Assembly (NCBI GenBank): GCA_034359265.1
Contig: CP136890.1
Span: 34,266,501-34,330,500, forward strand
Reading direction: 5' to 3'
DNA length: 64,000 nt
Source: Canna indica
Taxonomy: Eukaryota; Streptophyta; Magnoliopsida; Zingiberales; Cannaceae
In this document: positions 11,013 through 22,277 of the stretch, piece after piece
Layout: each line of letters begins with the position of its first letter
Position numbering within the stretch: position 1 is the stretch's first letter
Position numbers and translations under genes: made by a program
The notes under the pieces: generated by a model
The model's input: only the letters and a program-made list of their open reading frames with translations
What the model was told of the DNA's origin: nothing
Databases searched by the model: none

Positions 11013-11777
11013 GCCGCCGGCACGATGGAGCGCTTCAGGCTGAAGCAGGCCACATCAGAACATCAATCCTCAGCGTCAGGGAGCCCTTAAAGAAGGTCGG
11101 GTACAACTCAAACCACATACTACAACTCTCCCCGAGCACCCTCCCTCCCCTGCCTCCCTATGAATTCCTTGGGCATCAGGATGTACAGAGACTGCAAGCA
11201 CCGCCTGCACTAGATCGCCGACAGGTCCTGCATGCACTACAACACTTGTTTTAATGATCTGCATCACTTGATCTAAATCATAGGAACTCATAGTCCAAAA
11301 ACAAGAGCACAAACTTCTCATATTTAGGAATGAAATCAAAACAAGATGACTTGCTGTTGTCAAAAGTTAGTAGTAAAACATCAAATCCTTGTGTTCAAAT
11401 AATTAACCCAAACCCTGCAAAAAAAGCATAGCAATGAATACACCAAGCACACTTTCCAAGCTGTCAATAACACTCTTTCCTCTTCTCTTTATCTTCAACC
11501 TTTCTCTTATTTGCTTGCAGAGTTGGATCTTCTCTTTTTGTAACCTCTTTTGATCACTGTTTATGTACATGACCCACTTGGGGAAGCATGATTTCAATAT
11601 ACAAGAAGCCTAAAACAGGACTTGATCAAATCTAAGTTGTATAAGTTTCAGTATACAAGCCATTCTCTCAGAACATTTGGGTTACTCCCGAGAGCAGCCC
11701 CGGCCGGTCCTCCATGCAAAGTTCTAATCTTTGTCCTTGTTTTAAGAAAGCAAGTTGCAGTTTTTGCAAAAAAATTC
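11013..11777. other. Internal spacer of Pack-MULE-like element
   Basis: The part at 11076-11240 is GC-rich and could be another captured exon, but I recognise no protein in either strand. 11240-11640 is AT-rich with no motif. Confidence 0.4.
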
Positions 11778-11954
11778 TTAGAGGAGCTCATCCTTGACGG
11801 AGACGAGGCACGTGATGCGGCCGCTGTGGGTCCACACTTTGGCCTCCACGACGCTGCATCCGAGGTCGGCGAGCACGACGAAGATCTCAGAGAGTAGTCC
11901 GGGGCGATCGACGACCAGGGTTGTCGCCGCGATGGCGAGCTCGACGCCCATTTC
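11778..11954 (-). pseudogene. ACT-domain (ACR family) gene fragment
   Basis: The minus strand reads [20 protein letters not shown] and then [33 protein letters not shown] and a stop at 11778. The DRPGLLSE motif and the [13 protein letters not shown] block are diagnostic of one ACT repeat of plant ACR (ACT-domain repeat) proteins, which are thought to sense amino acids. Only about 58 codons remain of a protein normally above 400 residues. The frame is open and little diverged. It lies inside the Pack-MULE-like element, so I treat it as captured sequence. Whether it is expressed cannot be judged. Confidence 0.7.
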
Positions 11955-12471
11955 CTGCAGCTTCGGGGGCCCTCCTTCGCTCTTTCGGAGCCGACAAACG
12001 AGTGGCTAGAGGAGGCAGCAGGAGAGGAAGATGAAGGCACTAACGACGATGCGCATGGCGGCGCCTTGAACGATGAAGAGAGAGGCCATTTTGGTGAAGA
12101 CCACAGAGTAGAGGATGGTGCAGAGCCATATGGGGAGGAGGAGGATGAGGAGAAGGAGGTTGAGGAGAATAAGAAATAACAAAAAATGGCAGCAGTTGGA
12201 AGGAAGAAGAGAAGGGAAGAGAGAGAGAAAAAAATATTGCAACAGTTGGAAGAAAGAAAAGAAGAGAGAGGAAAAAAAAAGATGGGACTACCTGCCACGT
12301 ATGACGCCATCAGACCACGCAAGTGTCATTTACCTCCACGTCAGCTAAGTTGAGACGACGCATGACGATTTGGTAGATAGCATAAACGGAAGTAAATATT
12401 GTGCATTTACAGGTGAAATTTAAAAATACAGATAGAACGTTAAAATTTTTGTAAATCTTATGATTTTTTAG
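11915..12471 (-). repeat. Right inverted repeat of Pack-MULE-like element
   Basis: Inverted match to 10517-11012. It includes an extra T-rich stretch (near 12230-12290) that the left arm lacks. Confidence 0.7.
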
Positions 12472-12668
12472 ACTTTTTTTTTTTTTTCTTTCTAAATCGA
12501 CAAAAACCTAGCTTCGGTGTCCTTATGAGACGCCGGTTACAACACACGGTCTTTTTGCCAAGTTCCTCTCTCTCTGGTCGTGTCTTGATTCCTCTTTCTC
12601 TATCACTCTCTTTCCCTCCGCCTGCTCCTCTGGTTCATGCGCGACACTGTTGAGGAGCTCTTCGCCGC

Positions 12669-12830
12669 ATGCCTTGCCTAGAGCTTTTGCTCCAGCACTT
12701 GCAGAACCACCCGAGCAAGCTACCCCAAATCCACACCCTTCTCATCACCACTAGCTTCCTCCCATCCCAACTGCTGCGTCTCATTGCCATACCTTCCCTT
12801 CCATTTTCAAAGTCGCCGCATCCACTGATT
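12669..12830 (+). pseudogene. PPR-like N-terminal fragment
   Basis: The frame reads LELLLQHLQNHPSKLPQIHT and continues LLITTSFLPSQLLRL. This resembles the N-terminal segment of plant pentatricopeptide-repeat proteins (pattern ...LPQIHALLITTG...). The resemblance then fades and no full 35-residue repeat follows. It lies in the same block as the tryptophan synthase and AHL fragments. Confidence 0.35.
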
Positions 12831-13512
12831 CATCCCCCTTCATTGGTCGAGCCGGGAGTTAATTCAACGGAGAAAGAAGTCTCTGATTTCTCTTTTACTC
12901 TTGTGCAAATCCATTTCTCTCTCCTCTCGCATTGCATCAATTTGGTTTTGGAACCTCTACCCTTTCCGACGATCGCGAAGAGGAATCCATGACTGGCTTC
13001 AAACCCTACTATTTCGAGATCTCTCAGTTCCCCTCGCCCCTTTCCCCAACCTCACCCTTATATTTGGCTCCGGGTCTTGGATCGGGGCCGATCTCACCGC
13101 AGTTGAAATCGTGGTCGCCTCCCTTAATCCATTGGAATGGACGCTGCAGGTTCGCGCATATTTGCTTGAGAGAAGGTTTGATTCGCTGATCATTGAGGTT
13201 CTTGACGCTGCCTCTTATTTTCCTCCCAACACCCTCTGCTTCCTTGGAGAGTAAACCTCTTTGCTTGAGTTTTTTTTCTAGTTTCAGTTTATCTCTTCTG
13301 ACTCCTGGATTTGTTGTTGAATCTGAACAATCTCAGAGTCGCTTGTTTGAATCTGGGACTGAATTTTTTTTACCATGGTTTCATAGGTTTTTAGCAAGCT
13401 TTGATGCTCTTGGATTTCTGCAAGAAAGTATACATATTTAGGTGATGATGACATGAGTTTGGGGTTTTCTCCCTCAAGTTATGTTATGTGAAATTATCTT
13501 TGACTGCAGTTG

Positions 13513-13720
13513 CTTCTTTGCGGAACTCCCACACTGAAGGATGCCACAGGTAAGGCCTGTGCATTCCGGGACTCTTCCATGAATTTGTCGATGATATGAA
13601 TGTAAGGGTAGTTGGTGTGGAGGCTGCTGGATATGGATTAGATAGCGGTAAGCATGCAGCGACTCTAAGGGGGAGGTAGGGGTTCTTCATGGTGCCATGA
13701 GCTATTTGCTACAACATGAG
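13513..13720 (+). pseudogene. Tryptophan synthase beta-chain fragment
   Basis: Two blocks of plant tryptophan synthase beta are joined with the intervening part deleted: [12 protein letters not shown] (13519-13554), then [20 protein letters not shown] and [13 protein letters not shown] (about 13568-13667). After a one-base loss the frame resumes with [16 protein letters not shown]. The complete enzyme condenses indole and serine in the plastid. This piece lacks the PLP-lysine region and the GGGSNA phosphate-binding loop. It ends at a plausible splice donor (GAG|GTATAG at 13721), so exon structure was kept at capture. Confidence 0.72.
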
Positions 13721-13780
13721 GTATAGTACGTCACAGTGGTCCTCTACAAAATCTTTACTTTTCTTTATTTTATGTTGCAG
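13721..13780 (+). other. Candidate chimeric intron (60 bp)
   Basis: Begins GTATAGTACG and ends with a pyrimidine-rich tract and TGTTGCAG. Upstream is a tryptophan synthase exon end, downstream an AHL exon start. If spliced it would join exons of two unrelated genes. Confidence 0.45.
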
Positions 13781-13855
13781 GAGAGATGGTAGTTGCCGGG
13801 GCAAATTTCACGCCTCATGTCATTACTGTTGCTTATGGGGAGTTATTGTTGTGTT
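13781..13855 (+). pseudogene. AT-hook (AHL) PPC-domain exon fragment
   Basis: Reads EMVVAGANFTPHVITVAYGE and then a stop at 13855-13857. The GANFTPHVITV...GE string is the start of the PPC domain of plant AT-hook motif nuclear-localised proteins. The AT-hook, the rest of the PPC domain and any start codon are missing. It lies one candidate intron downstream of the tryptophan synthase fragment. Confidence 0.55.
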
Positions 13856-13857
13856 GA

Positions 13858-14181
13858 GCCTATAATCAATTTTCATTAGCTGCAACTTATAATTGCCTAA
13901 TATCTCAATATCCGATTGATGTCATACTCTCGTGTTGAAGTTTAGATTCTTGCATATCCAGAATATAATAAAGTGGGCCTTGGCAATTCAAATGGTAGAT
14001 GTACTTTGAAATTTAGAATCAACTAATTAAGCAGCTTTAGTTATAATTTATAAGCAATAGTTACGTATTAACTTGAATCTTTGAGCAAGCTCATTCTTTT
14101 TTCTGTTAGGTTACGTTAAAGTTACTAATTCAATGACCGAGAAAAAAGAGGTTCTACCTCTGATAAACAAGATTTTGAGTT
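13858..14181. other. AT-rich spacer, nothing recognised
   Basis: No frame, repeat end or RNA signature. It ends at the truncated gypsy LTR at 14182. Confidence 0.5.
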
Positions 14182-15203
14182 CAACAATAATATGCAACAT
14201 GAGTTCAACGGAATTAGAAGCAATATCAAGCAGATCGAAGTAAAAGGATAAATCCGTCATTTCAATCATCGATAATTCATCGGCTACAACGGGAATCAAA
14301 CTCAAGCTTACACCAACCAATTACCCCTAAATCACCATTTAAAGTAATATAATATTTTTATATTATTTAATTATTTATCAAATTAAATTAATAAATATTA
14401 ACCACCAAACAACACTAAAATATAGAAAAGATCTACCAAACGGCCTCCGATCGAAAATCTGACAAAACCATCGCGTTCAGCACGCGAAAACATGCAACTT
14501 TGGTATTCATCTCGACTCGATCCGACAACTCTACGATCAACTATAAAAATACCCCCATAAATTTACAAATCAATCATATTTCACGCAATACAGCTCTCTT
14601 CTCCTAATACTATTCATATCCCCTCTACCCGACACCCGCGCCCGACACCCTCACCCACCTATGCCCTGCCCGACCCACACCGCCCCCCCCCACTTGCCGA
14701 CGGCAATCACTCGCCGACTTCCCCCGCGGCCTCCGGCGCCGGCAGGCCTCCGGCGCCGGCAGGCCGCCGGCAGCGACAGCTGCCACGCTGCGGGCAGTAG
14801 CTTGCTGCCACGGCCAGCGGCCACCAGGGCCGTGCGGCCCGGCGTCGCGGGCAGCAGCTGGGCTGCCACGAACACCGCCGCTCGCCGGCCGACTCCGTCG
14901 GCCCCTCCGTCTCCCTCTGATTCCTATCGCCGTCGCCGATGAACAAGCAAGGGTAATTGACGGAATGAAATGAGAAAGATAAGACTCCTACCTCAAGATT
15001 CCGGCTCCGGCGACGACACCGACGATGATCCGACCTCCGATTTCTCACCCTCCGACGCCGATCCCACCTCCTCTTCTCGCCCCCTTCTCACGTGACTGAG
15101 CCAGCTCATATACGGTGGGGAGGTAAATTTTCAAATAACCCCCCCACACCTCAAAAATTTACAACAAAGCCTCTCTTTTTTTTTTTTTTAACAGAATATA
15201 ACA
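14182..15203 (-). repeat. TR-GAG LTR copy 1 (truncated)
   Basis: Aligns with the part of copies 2 and 3 that starts CAACAATAATATGCAACATG and ends with TAACAGAATATAACA. About 1 kb, including the CGTGACA end, is missing. Confidence 0.85.
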
Positions 15204-16052
15204 TCCTCCCCTCCTTAAGAAATTTGGTCCTCCAAATTTATGTACCTGCAGGGTCGAATAAGTGTGGGAAGCGATCTCTGATATCCTCCTCACGCTCCCA
15301 AGAAGCCTCTGCATCTGAATAGTGTTGCCTTTGACCTGCTTCTACTCTCTCGACTGCTGTTGTGAAGTTCCCGGTATCCCCCTAGCTGGGCAACTCCTGC
15401 TGATGTGGCCAGGTTGCTTGCAGTGATAGCACACACTGCCACCTCTAGGACAATCTCTAGCAAAGTGACCACTGTCTCCACATCTGAAGCAGTGGTCAGT
15501 CTTGACCCCTATCTGATCTGCAGGTCTGACTCCTGATATCTGATCTCGAACTGCCAGTGAAGGCTGAGACGATCCTTGTGCCTGAGAGGAATACATCTTT
15601 GTCATCTTCTGCGGCCTGAACTAACCACTAACATACCCACTCTGCGATGGCTGGGCCTGAGCTCTATGGCTTCCTTGGCTCATATACTGAGGAACATGCA
15701 CTGCCGAGCCCTCTCCAACAGCCTGAGGAACTACTGGTACTGCCTCAGCAGCTACCTCCTCCGCTTCCACTCCAGCCTCAAGAGTGAAATCATGCAACTC
15801 CTCTACTGGAACACGCACAGGAGCGCCCCGACCGCGCCCCCTGCCACCAGCAGTGCGACCAGTCTAACGAGCACCCCGACTAGCTCATCCACCTCGACCC
15901 CTGACAGTCGAAGCTGCAACCTGAGTCGTACGTGCTCGCCGAGGAATCGCCACCCGATCCTGATCTGCACCCGGGTCTCCAAGACCCCTGGCACGCCCAA
16001 CACTGCCCCTCGATGCCATCTCTCTCTAAATAGAACAAAAAAATTTAGGTAA
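15204..16052 (-). pseudogene. Gag remnant of TR-GAG copy 1, internally deleted
   Basis: Both zinc knuckles are intact on the minus strand (CFRCGDSGHFARDC and CYHCKQPGHISRSC, about 15400-15490). The N-terminal arginine-rich part is at 15800-16020. Compared with the second copy, about 660 bp holding nearly all of the retrotransposon gag domain is lost, with the join near 15685 (CTCATA on both sides in the longer copy). A stop also follows the SREQ-equivalent position near 15342. Confidence 0.82.
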
Positions 16053-16140
16053 AACTTACAATCTTAACTCCTACACCATAAAATATTAAGATTAAGGTAA
16101 GACACCTGAATTCTTAACCCTAACATAACCTTAACTCCTA

Positions 16141-16153
16141 TGCTATGATACCA
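16141..16153 (-). other. Primer-binding site, TR-GAG copy 1
   Basis: The minus strand reads TGGTATCATAGCA, complementary to the initiator methionine tRNA 3' end with one mismatch. Confidence 0.75.
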
Positions 16154-16161
16154 ATAAATAT

Positions 16162-18213
16162 TGTCACGCCCCGGTTCGGGTCCACCCCCATTGCCCCGAG
16201 GCGGCCCCATTCCAACACGCGACAGTGGGCGATCCGAACACCGTGCAGCGGAAGGAAAATCAACGATACACGACAGGAATCATAATAAAACATATTATGA
16301 TACAAATAATTACATCATAAGCCAGATAATATATACATATTTATACGACAAAAGCCAATTCAGTTAAGCACAATATTAAACAGGGTATTTTATATTTACG
16401 AAACTCCAAAATCATCAGTATCAGAAGACGACAAAATAAGATATGATACAAAAGCTGTCGCCATATCAGAGCTCCAGATCTACATGATGTCTATCAACTA
16501 TCTACACCTCGATATATAGATCAACAGCTCACCCCTGCAAGTCTGAAGCAATAACAATAGGAGTAAGCGGATACTGAGTAGGAGTATCATAATATGATCA
16601 ACAACATGAATAAGATGTCAACTCAACAATAAACAACAATATGGCCTAAGATGCAGTCAAAGACGATAGATGTACAACAAATGCTCCACACCTACTCCTA
16701 ATCAACGTCGACCAAATCATCGAGCGTATGGACCGTTGGGTAAAAACCCCGCACTCTACCATCCGTAGAGTGGCATCAACCGTCCGCTCCAACGGCGACG
16801 CGACAACCCCCACCAAGCAGGTAGCCCGACGGGCGTCCTATCCGACATCCGCACACCAGAAGGTGCCCAAAGTGACTAGTCAATATCCATACCCTCACCC
16901 ATGTCTAGAGGGTACCGCAATAAAATGGTCTTGGACCGAAGTCCTCTTCGAGGCCGTAGCCTCCAGGTCGACAACTCAACTCCAACAATGCAACAAAGTA
17001 TATCACCATGATCAATGGATAACAAATAACATCACTGGTATCAACAATATAACAACTCCGAATGATGATATGATCAAAAGAATAACACCATAAGTAACAA
17101 CATAATATCATGCATGGCATATCATGATCAAATATCAACATCAATAATGTATATCACCATGATCAACAATAACACATGCAAATATCTACATGGCATGTCC
17201 AACAATAATATGCAACATGAGTTCAACGGAATTAGAAGCAATATCAAGCAGATCGAAGCAAAAGGATAAATCCGTCATTTCAGCCATCGATAATTCATCG
17301 GCTACAACGGGAATCAGACTCAAGCTCACACCAACGAATTACCCCTAAATCACCATTTAAAGTAATATAATATTTTTATATTATTTAATTATTTATCAAA
17401 TTAAATTAATAAATATTAACCACCAAACAACACTAAAATATAGAAAAGACCTACCAAATGGCCTCCGATCAAAAATCCGACACAACCATCGCGTTCAGCA
17501 CGCGAAAACATGCAACTTTGGTATTCATCTCGGCTCGATCCGACAACTCTACGATCAACTATAAAAATACCCCCATAAATTTACAAATCAATCATATTTC
17601 ACGCAATACAGCTATCTTCTCCTAATACTATTCATATCCCCTCTACCCGACACCCGCGCCCGACACCCTCACCCGCCTATGCCCTGCTCGACCCACGCCG
17701 CCCCCCCCCCTTGCCGCCAGCAATCACTCGCCGCCTTCCCCCGCCGCCTCCGGCGCCGGTGGGCCGCAGGCAGCGGCAGCGGTAGTTGCCACGCTGCGGG
17801 CAGCAGCTTGCTGCCACGGCCAGCGGCCACCAGGGTCGTGCGGCCCGACGTCGCGGGCAACAGCTGGGCTGCCGCGAACGCCGCCGCTCGCCGATCGACT
17901 CCGTCGGCCCCTCCCTCTCCCTCCGATTCCTATCGCCGCCGCCGATGACCGCCGATGAACAAGCAAGGGTAATTGACGGAACGAAAGGAGAAAGATAAGA
18001 CTCCTACCTCAAGATTCCGGCTCCGGCGACGACACCGTCGACGATCCGACCTCCGATTTCTCACCCTCCGACGCCGATCCCACCTCCTCTTCTCGCCCCC
18101 TTCTCACGTGACTGAGCCAACTCATATACGGTGGGGAGGTAAATTTTCAAATAACCCCCCCACACCTCAAAAATTTACAACAAAGCTTTTTTTTTTTTTA
18201 ACAGAAAATAACA
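16162..18213 (-). repeat. TR-GAG LTR copy 2 (2052 bp)
   Basis: Plus-strand ends are TGTCACGCCCC and AGAAAATAACA. It contains a GC-rich block with a C homopolymer near 17700 and an AT-rich block at 17340-17440. A 160-bp stretch at about 16710-16890 is absent from copy 3. Frames in the GC-rich block differ between copies by indels, so they are not conserved coding sequence. Confidence 0.9.
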
Positions 18214-18247
18214 TCCTCCCCTCCTTAAGAAATTTGGCCCTCCAAAT

Positions 18248-19694
18248 TTATGTACCTGCAGGGTCGAATAAGTGTGGGAAGCGATCTCTGATATCCTCCT
18301 CACGCTCCCAAGAAGCCTCTGCATCTGAATAGTGTTGCCTTTGACCCTGCTTCTGCTCTCTCGACTGCTGTTGTGAAGTTCTTGGTATCCCCCTAGCTGG
18401 GCAACTCCTGCTGATGTGGCCAGGTTGCTTGCAGTGATAGCACACACTACCACCTCTAGGACAATCTCTAGCAAAGTGACCACTGTCTCCACATCTGAAG
18501 CAGTGGTCAGTCTTGACCCCTATCTGATCTGCAGGTCTGACTCCTGATATCTGATCTCGAACTGCCAGTGAAGGCTGAGACGATCCTTCTGCCTGAGAGG
18601 AATATGACTTTGCCATCTTCTGCGGCCTGAAGTAACCACTGACATACCCACTCTGCGATGGCTGGGCCTGAGCTCTATGGCTTCCTTGGCTCATATCCTG
18701 TCCTCCTGCAACTAGTGGAAGTGGCGGTCGACCATGACGATCTTTCTGCTTCTGTTGTGTGATCATCGAGTGAATACGCTCAACTAGAAGTGCTTGAGCC
18801 ACCACCCGACTGTAGTTCCCTAGGTCGTCATGACTGGACATCCGGTCCTGAATAGCAAAATCCAGCCATCTGAAGAAATGCTCTGCTTTGTCCTCCTCGA
18901 TCTCCACCATCTGCGGACAAAACTCGGACAGACGGTCTAATTCTGCCTCGTACTCTGCTACGGTACGACTCCCCTGACGTAGATCGAGAAACTCCTGCTT
19001 CTTCTGCTGGCGGAATGTCACTGGGATGTATTTCTGAAAGAATACATCTCTGAATTCTGCCCAAGAAACATCAACTTCATCTCTAGCAGCAACTTGTGAC
19101 CTCCACCACTCTCTGGCTACATCAATCAAATAAAAGGTGGCCAACTCCACCTTCTCTTCCTCCTGGCACCTAATGCCTTGAAAGTATTCTCTACCCCTGC
19201 CAACCATCTCCTAGCTATCATCGGATCTGTACTACCCCCAAAACTACCAAAACGCTCCTTGCCAAGCTGATGGAACCTTAGCATGCGAGACTCCCACGAT
19301 TCTGCTCCAGCAAGAACTCCATGAGGTCCCGGCACAAGCATCACATACTAAGGCTGGGGTGCCACAGGAACATGCACCGCCGAGCCCTCTCCAACAGCCT
19401 GAGGAACTACTGGTACTGCCTCAGCAACTACCTCCTCCGCTTCCACTCCAGCCTCAGGAGTGAAATCATGCACCTCCTCTACAGGAACACGCACCGAAGC
19501 GCCCCGACCGCGCCCCTGCCACCAGCAGTGCGACCAGTCTGACAAGCACCCCGACTAACTCGTCCACCTCGACCCCTGACAGTCGAAGCCACAACCTGAG
19601 TGGTACGTGCTCGCCGAGGAATCGCCACCCGATCCTGATCTGCACCCGGGTCTCCAAGACCCCTCGCACGCCCAACACTGCCCCTCGATGCCAT
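18248..19694 (-). pseudogene. gag: Gypsy gag protein, longest copy
   Basis: From the N-terminus: an arginine-rich leader (19694-19480), then FGSFGGSTDPMIARRWLAGV at about 19240, and after a frameshift near 19170 the retrotransposon gag domain (FYLIDVAREWWRSQ, FRDVFFQKYIPVTFRQQKK, DLRQGSRTVAEYEAELDRLS). Two CCHC zinc knuckles follow (CFRCGDSGHFARDC, CYHCKQPGHISRSC), then a stop at 18248. Gag packages element RNA into particles. Defects visible are an early frame change near 19500, a stop at about 19345 and the 19170 frameshift. The open 319-codon portion includes the whole gag core and both knuckles. Confidence 0.88.
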
Positions 19695-19815
19695 CTCTCT
19701 GTAAATAGAACAAAAATTTTTAGGTAAAACTTACAATCTTAACAACTACACCATAAAATATTAACATTAAGGTAAGACACCTGAATTCTTAACCCTAACA
19801 TAACCTTAACTCCTA

Positions 19816-19828
19816 TGCTCTGATACCA
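19816..19828 (-). other. Primer-binding site, TR-GAG copy 2
   Basis: The minus strand reads TGGTATCAGAGCA, a perfect complement to the initiator methionine tRNA 3' end, 8 bp from the LTR edge. Confidence 0.85.
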
Positions 19829-19836
19829 ATAAATAC

Positions 19837-21730
19837 TGTCACGCCCCGGTTCGGGTCCACCCCCAGTGCCCCGAGACGGCCCCATTCCGACGCGCGACAG
19901 TGGGCGATCCGAACACCGTGCAGCGAAAGGAAAATCAACGATACACGACAGAAATCATAATAAAACATATTATGATACAAATAATTACATCAAAAGCCAG
20001 ATAATATATACATATTTATACGACAAAAGCCAATTCAGTTAAGTACAATATTAAACATGGTATTTTATATTTACGAAACTCCAAAATCATCAGTATCAGA
20101 AGATGACAAAATAAGATATGATACAAAAGCTATCGCCATATCAGAGCTCCAGAGCTACATGATGTCTATCAACTATCTACACCTCGATATATAGATCAAC
20201 AGCTCACTCCTGCAAGTCTGAAGCAATAACAATAGGAGTAAGCGGATGCTGAGTAGGAGAATCACAATATGATCAACAACATGAATAAGATGTCAACTCA
20301 ACAATAAACAACAATATGGCCTAAGATGCAGTCAAAGACGATAGATGTACAACAAATGCTCCACACCTACTCCTAATCAACGTCGTGTATAAAATGGTCC
20401 ATACCCTCACCCATGTCTGGAGGGTACCACAATAAAATGGTCCTGGACCGAAGTCCTCTCCGAGGCCGTACCCTCCAGGTTGACAACTCAACTCCAACAA
20501 TGCAACAAAGTATATCACCATGATCAATGGATAACAAATAACATCACCGGTATCAACAATATAACAACTCCGAATGATGATATGATCGAAAGAATAACAC
20601 CATAAGTAACAACATAATATCATACATGGCATATCATGATCAAATATCAACATCAATAATGTATATCACCATGATCAACAATAACACATGCAATTATCTA
20701 CATGGTTTGTCCAACAATAATATGCAACATGAGTTCAACGGAATTAGAAGCAATATCAAGCAGATTGAAGCAAAAGGATAAATTCGTCATTTCAGCCATC
20801 GATAATTCATCGGCTACAACGGGAATCAAACTCAAGCTCACACCAACCAATTACCCCTAAATCACCATTTAAAGTAATATAATATTTTTATATTATTTAA
20901 TTATTTATCAAATTAAATTAATAAATATTAACCACCAAACAACACTAAAATATAGAAAAGACCTACCAAACGGCATCCGATCGAAAATCCAACACCACCA
21001 TCGTGTTCAGCATGCGAAAACATGCAACTTTGCTATTCATCTCAACTCGATCCGACAACTCTACGATCAACTATAAAAATACTCCCATAAATTTACAAAT
21101 CAATCATATTTCACGCAATATAGCTCTCTTCTCCTAATACTATTCATATCCCCTCTACCCGACACCCTCACCCGCCTCTGCCCTGCCCGACCCACGCCGC
21201 CCCCCCCCCCCCTTGCGGCCGGCAATCACTCGCCGCCTTCCCCCGCGGCCTCCGGCGCCGGTGGGCCGCCGGCAGCGGCAGCGTGCAGCGGCTGCTACCA
21301 CGCTGCGGGCTGCAGCTTGCTGCCGCGGCCACCAGGGCCGTGCGGACTGGCGTCGCGGGCAGCAGTTGGGCTGCCGCGAACGCCGCCGCTCGCCGGCCGA
21401 CTCTTTCGGCCCCTCCCTCTCCCTCCGATTCCTATCGCCGCCGCCGATGAACAAGCAAGGGTAATTGACGGAACGAAAGGAGAAATGTAAGACTCCTACC
21501 TCAAGATTCCGGCTCTGGCGACGACGCCGACGAACGATCCGACCTCCGATTTCTCACCCTCCAACGCCGATTTCTCACCCTCCGACGCCGATCCCACCTC
21601 CTCTTCTTGCCCCCTTCTCACGCGACTGAGCCAGCTCATATACGGTGGGGAGGTAAATTTTCAAATAACCCCCCCCATACCTCAAAAATTTACAACAAAG
21701 CATTTTTTTTTTTTTTAACAGAATATAACA
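19837..21730 (-). repeat. TR-GAG LTR copy 3 (1894 bp, 5' LTR in element orientation)
   Basis: Plus-strand ends are TGTCACGCCCC and AGAATATAACA. Shorter than copy 2 mainly through loss of about 160 bp near 20385. Followed by ATTTT, a candidate 5-bp target duplicate; an ATTTT also lies at 14172-14176, just left of the truncated copy 1, which may be coincidence. Confidence 0.88.
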
Positions 21731-22277
21731 ATTTTATTGCGTATAATCCTCTTCAATCATTTAGTGGATGCAAATAATTGAGTTAAATAGAAAAAAAAAT
21801 ATAAAGAAGAACAAAATGCTAAAGGAAACAAGCTAGACAAGATGAGATAAGAGCTTGGACATGTAGGACTGTTTAGTCCGGTAGATGTTAAGTACCATCT
21901 GAACTATCTTTGCTAGTTTTGATATCACTTTCACAAAGAATAGGAAACAGTAAAAATTAAACTCATATGAAAATGATAAGAAGACATTATGTGTTACTAA
22001 CATCACAAAGGCAAAATAGGAAACAGTATGCAGATCATACTGGACATTAAACCAAAAAAGAAAGAGACTTAAGTGTGAAAATTTGGAATCCTTGCATTCT
22101 GTAACAATTGTTTGAAGATAGCACATTATGCTGATTATGCTTGAAGATAGCACAATAGTGGAAGGTTTTAGTTTAACAATTCTATTATTCTGCGTCTGCT
22201 TGAACAAGATGATAAGTTGATAGTAGAAGAAAGATTACACATAAGTTGAACAAAATTAGTTGGAGTAACAAAATAAC

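Larger units (their letters stand above)
10507..12484. mobile_element. Pack-MULE-like element with ~0.5-kb inverted repeats
   Basis: The sequence from 10517 (GACTAAAAAATCAC) to about 11012 returns inverted from 12471 back to about 11915. The arms share the ordered blocks GCTGACGTGGAGGTAAA, CGTCATACGTGGCAGG, GGCGCCGCCATGCGCA and GCCATCGCGGCGAC-like text. The element sits in a poly-T run, so I cannot read a clean 9-bp target duplication. The arms already contain the 5' part of a captured host sequence. The right inner side continues it into an ACT domain (11778-11954). No transposase is present. Confidence 0.68.
14182..21730 (-). mobile_element. Gag-only gypsy element (TR-GAG type), tandem LTR-IN-LTR-IN-LTR
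   Basis: Three LTR copies (14182-15203, 16162-18213, 19837-21730) alternate with two internal regions on the minus strand. Each complete LTR starts TGTTAT and ends CGTGACA in element orientation. The primer site TGGTATCAGAGCA or a near copy lies 8 bp after each complete LTR, and a polypurine tract (AAGGAGGGGAGGA) precedes the next. The internal regions hold gag only; protease, RT, RNase H and integrase are absent with no visible scar. This matches the non-autonomous TR-GAG class. The three-LTR form points to recombination between LTRs of neighbouring copies. Confidence 0.85.

Noticed and set aside
10639..11053. A host gene in the CT-rich region starting ATGGCCTCCCTCTTC
   Set aside because: The same text is mirrored at 12030-12110 as part of an inverted repeat, so it belongs to the Pack-MULE-like element.
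14651..14942. Alanine/proline/arginine-rich open frames in the GC-rich part of the LTR, also at 17669-17998 and 21155-21464
   Set aside because: The three LTR copies differ by indels that change the frame, so the protein is not conserved. The openness reflects high GC.
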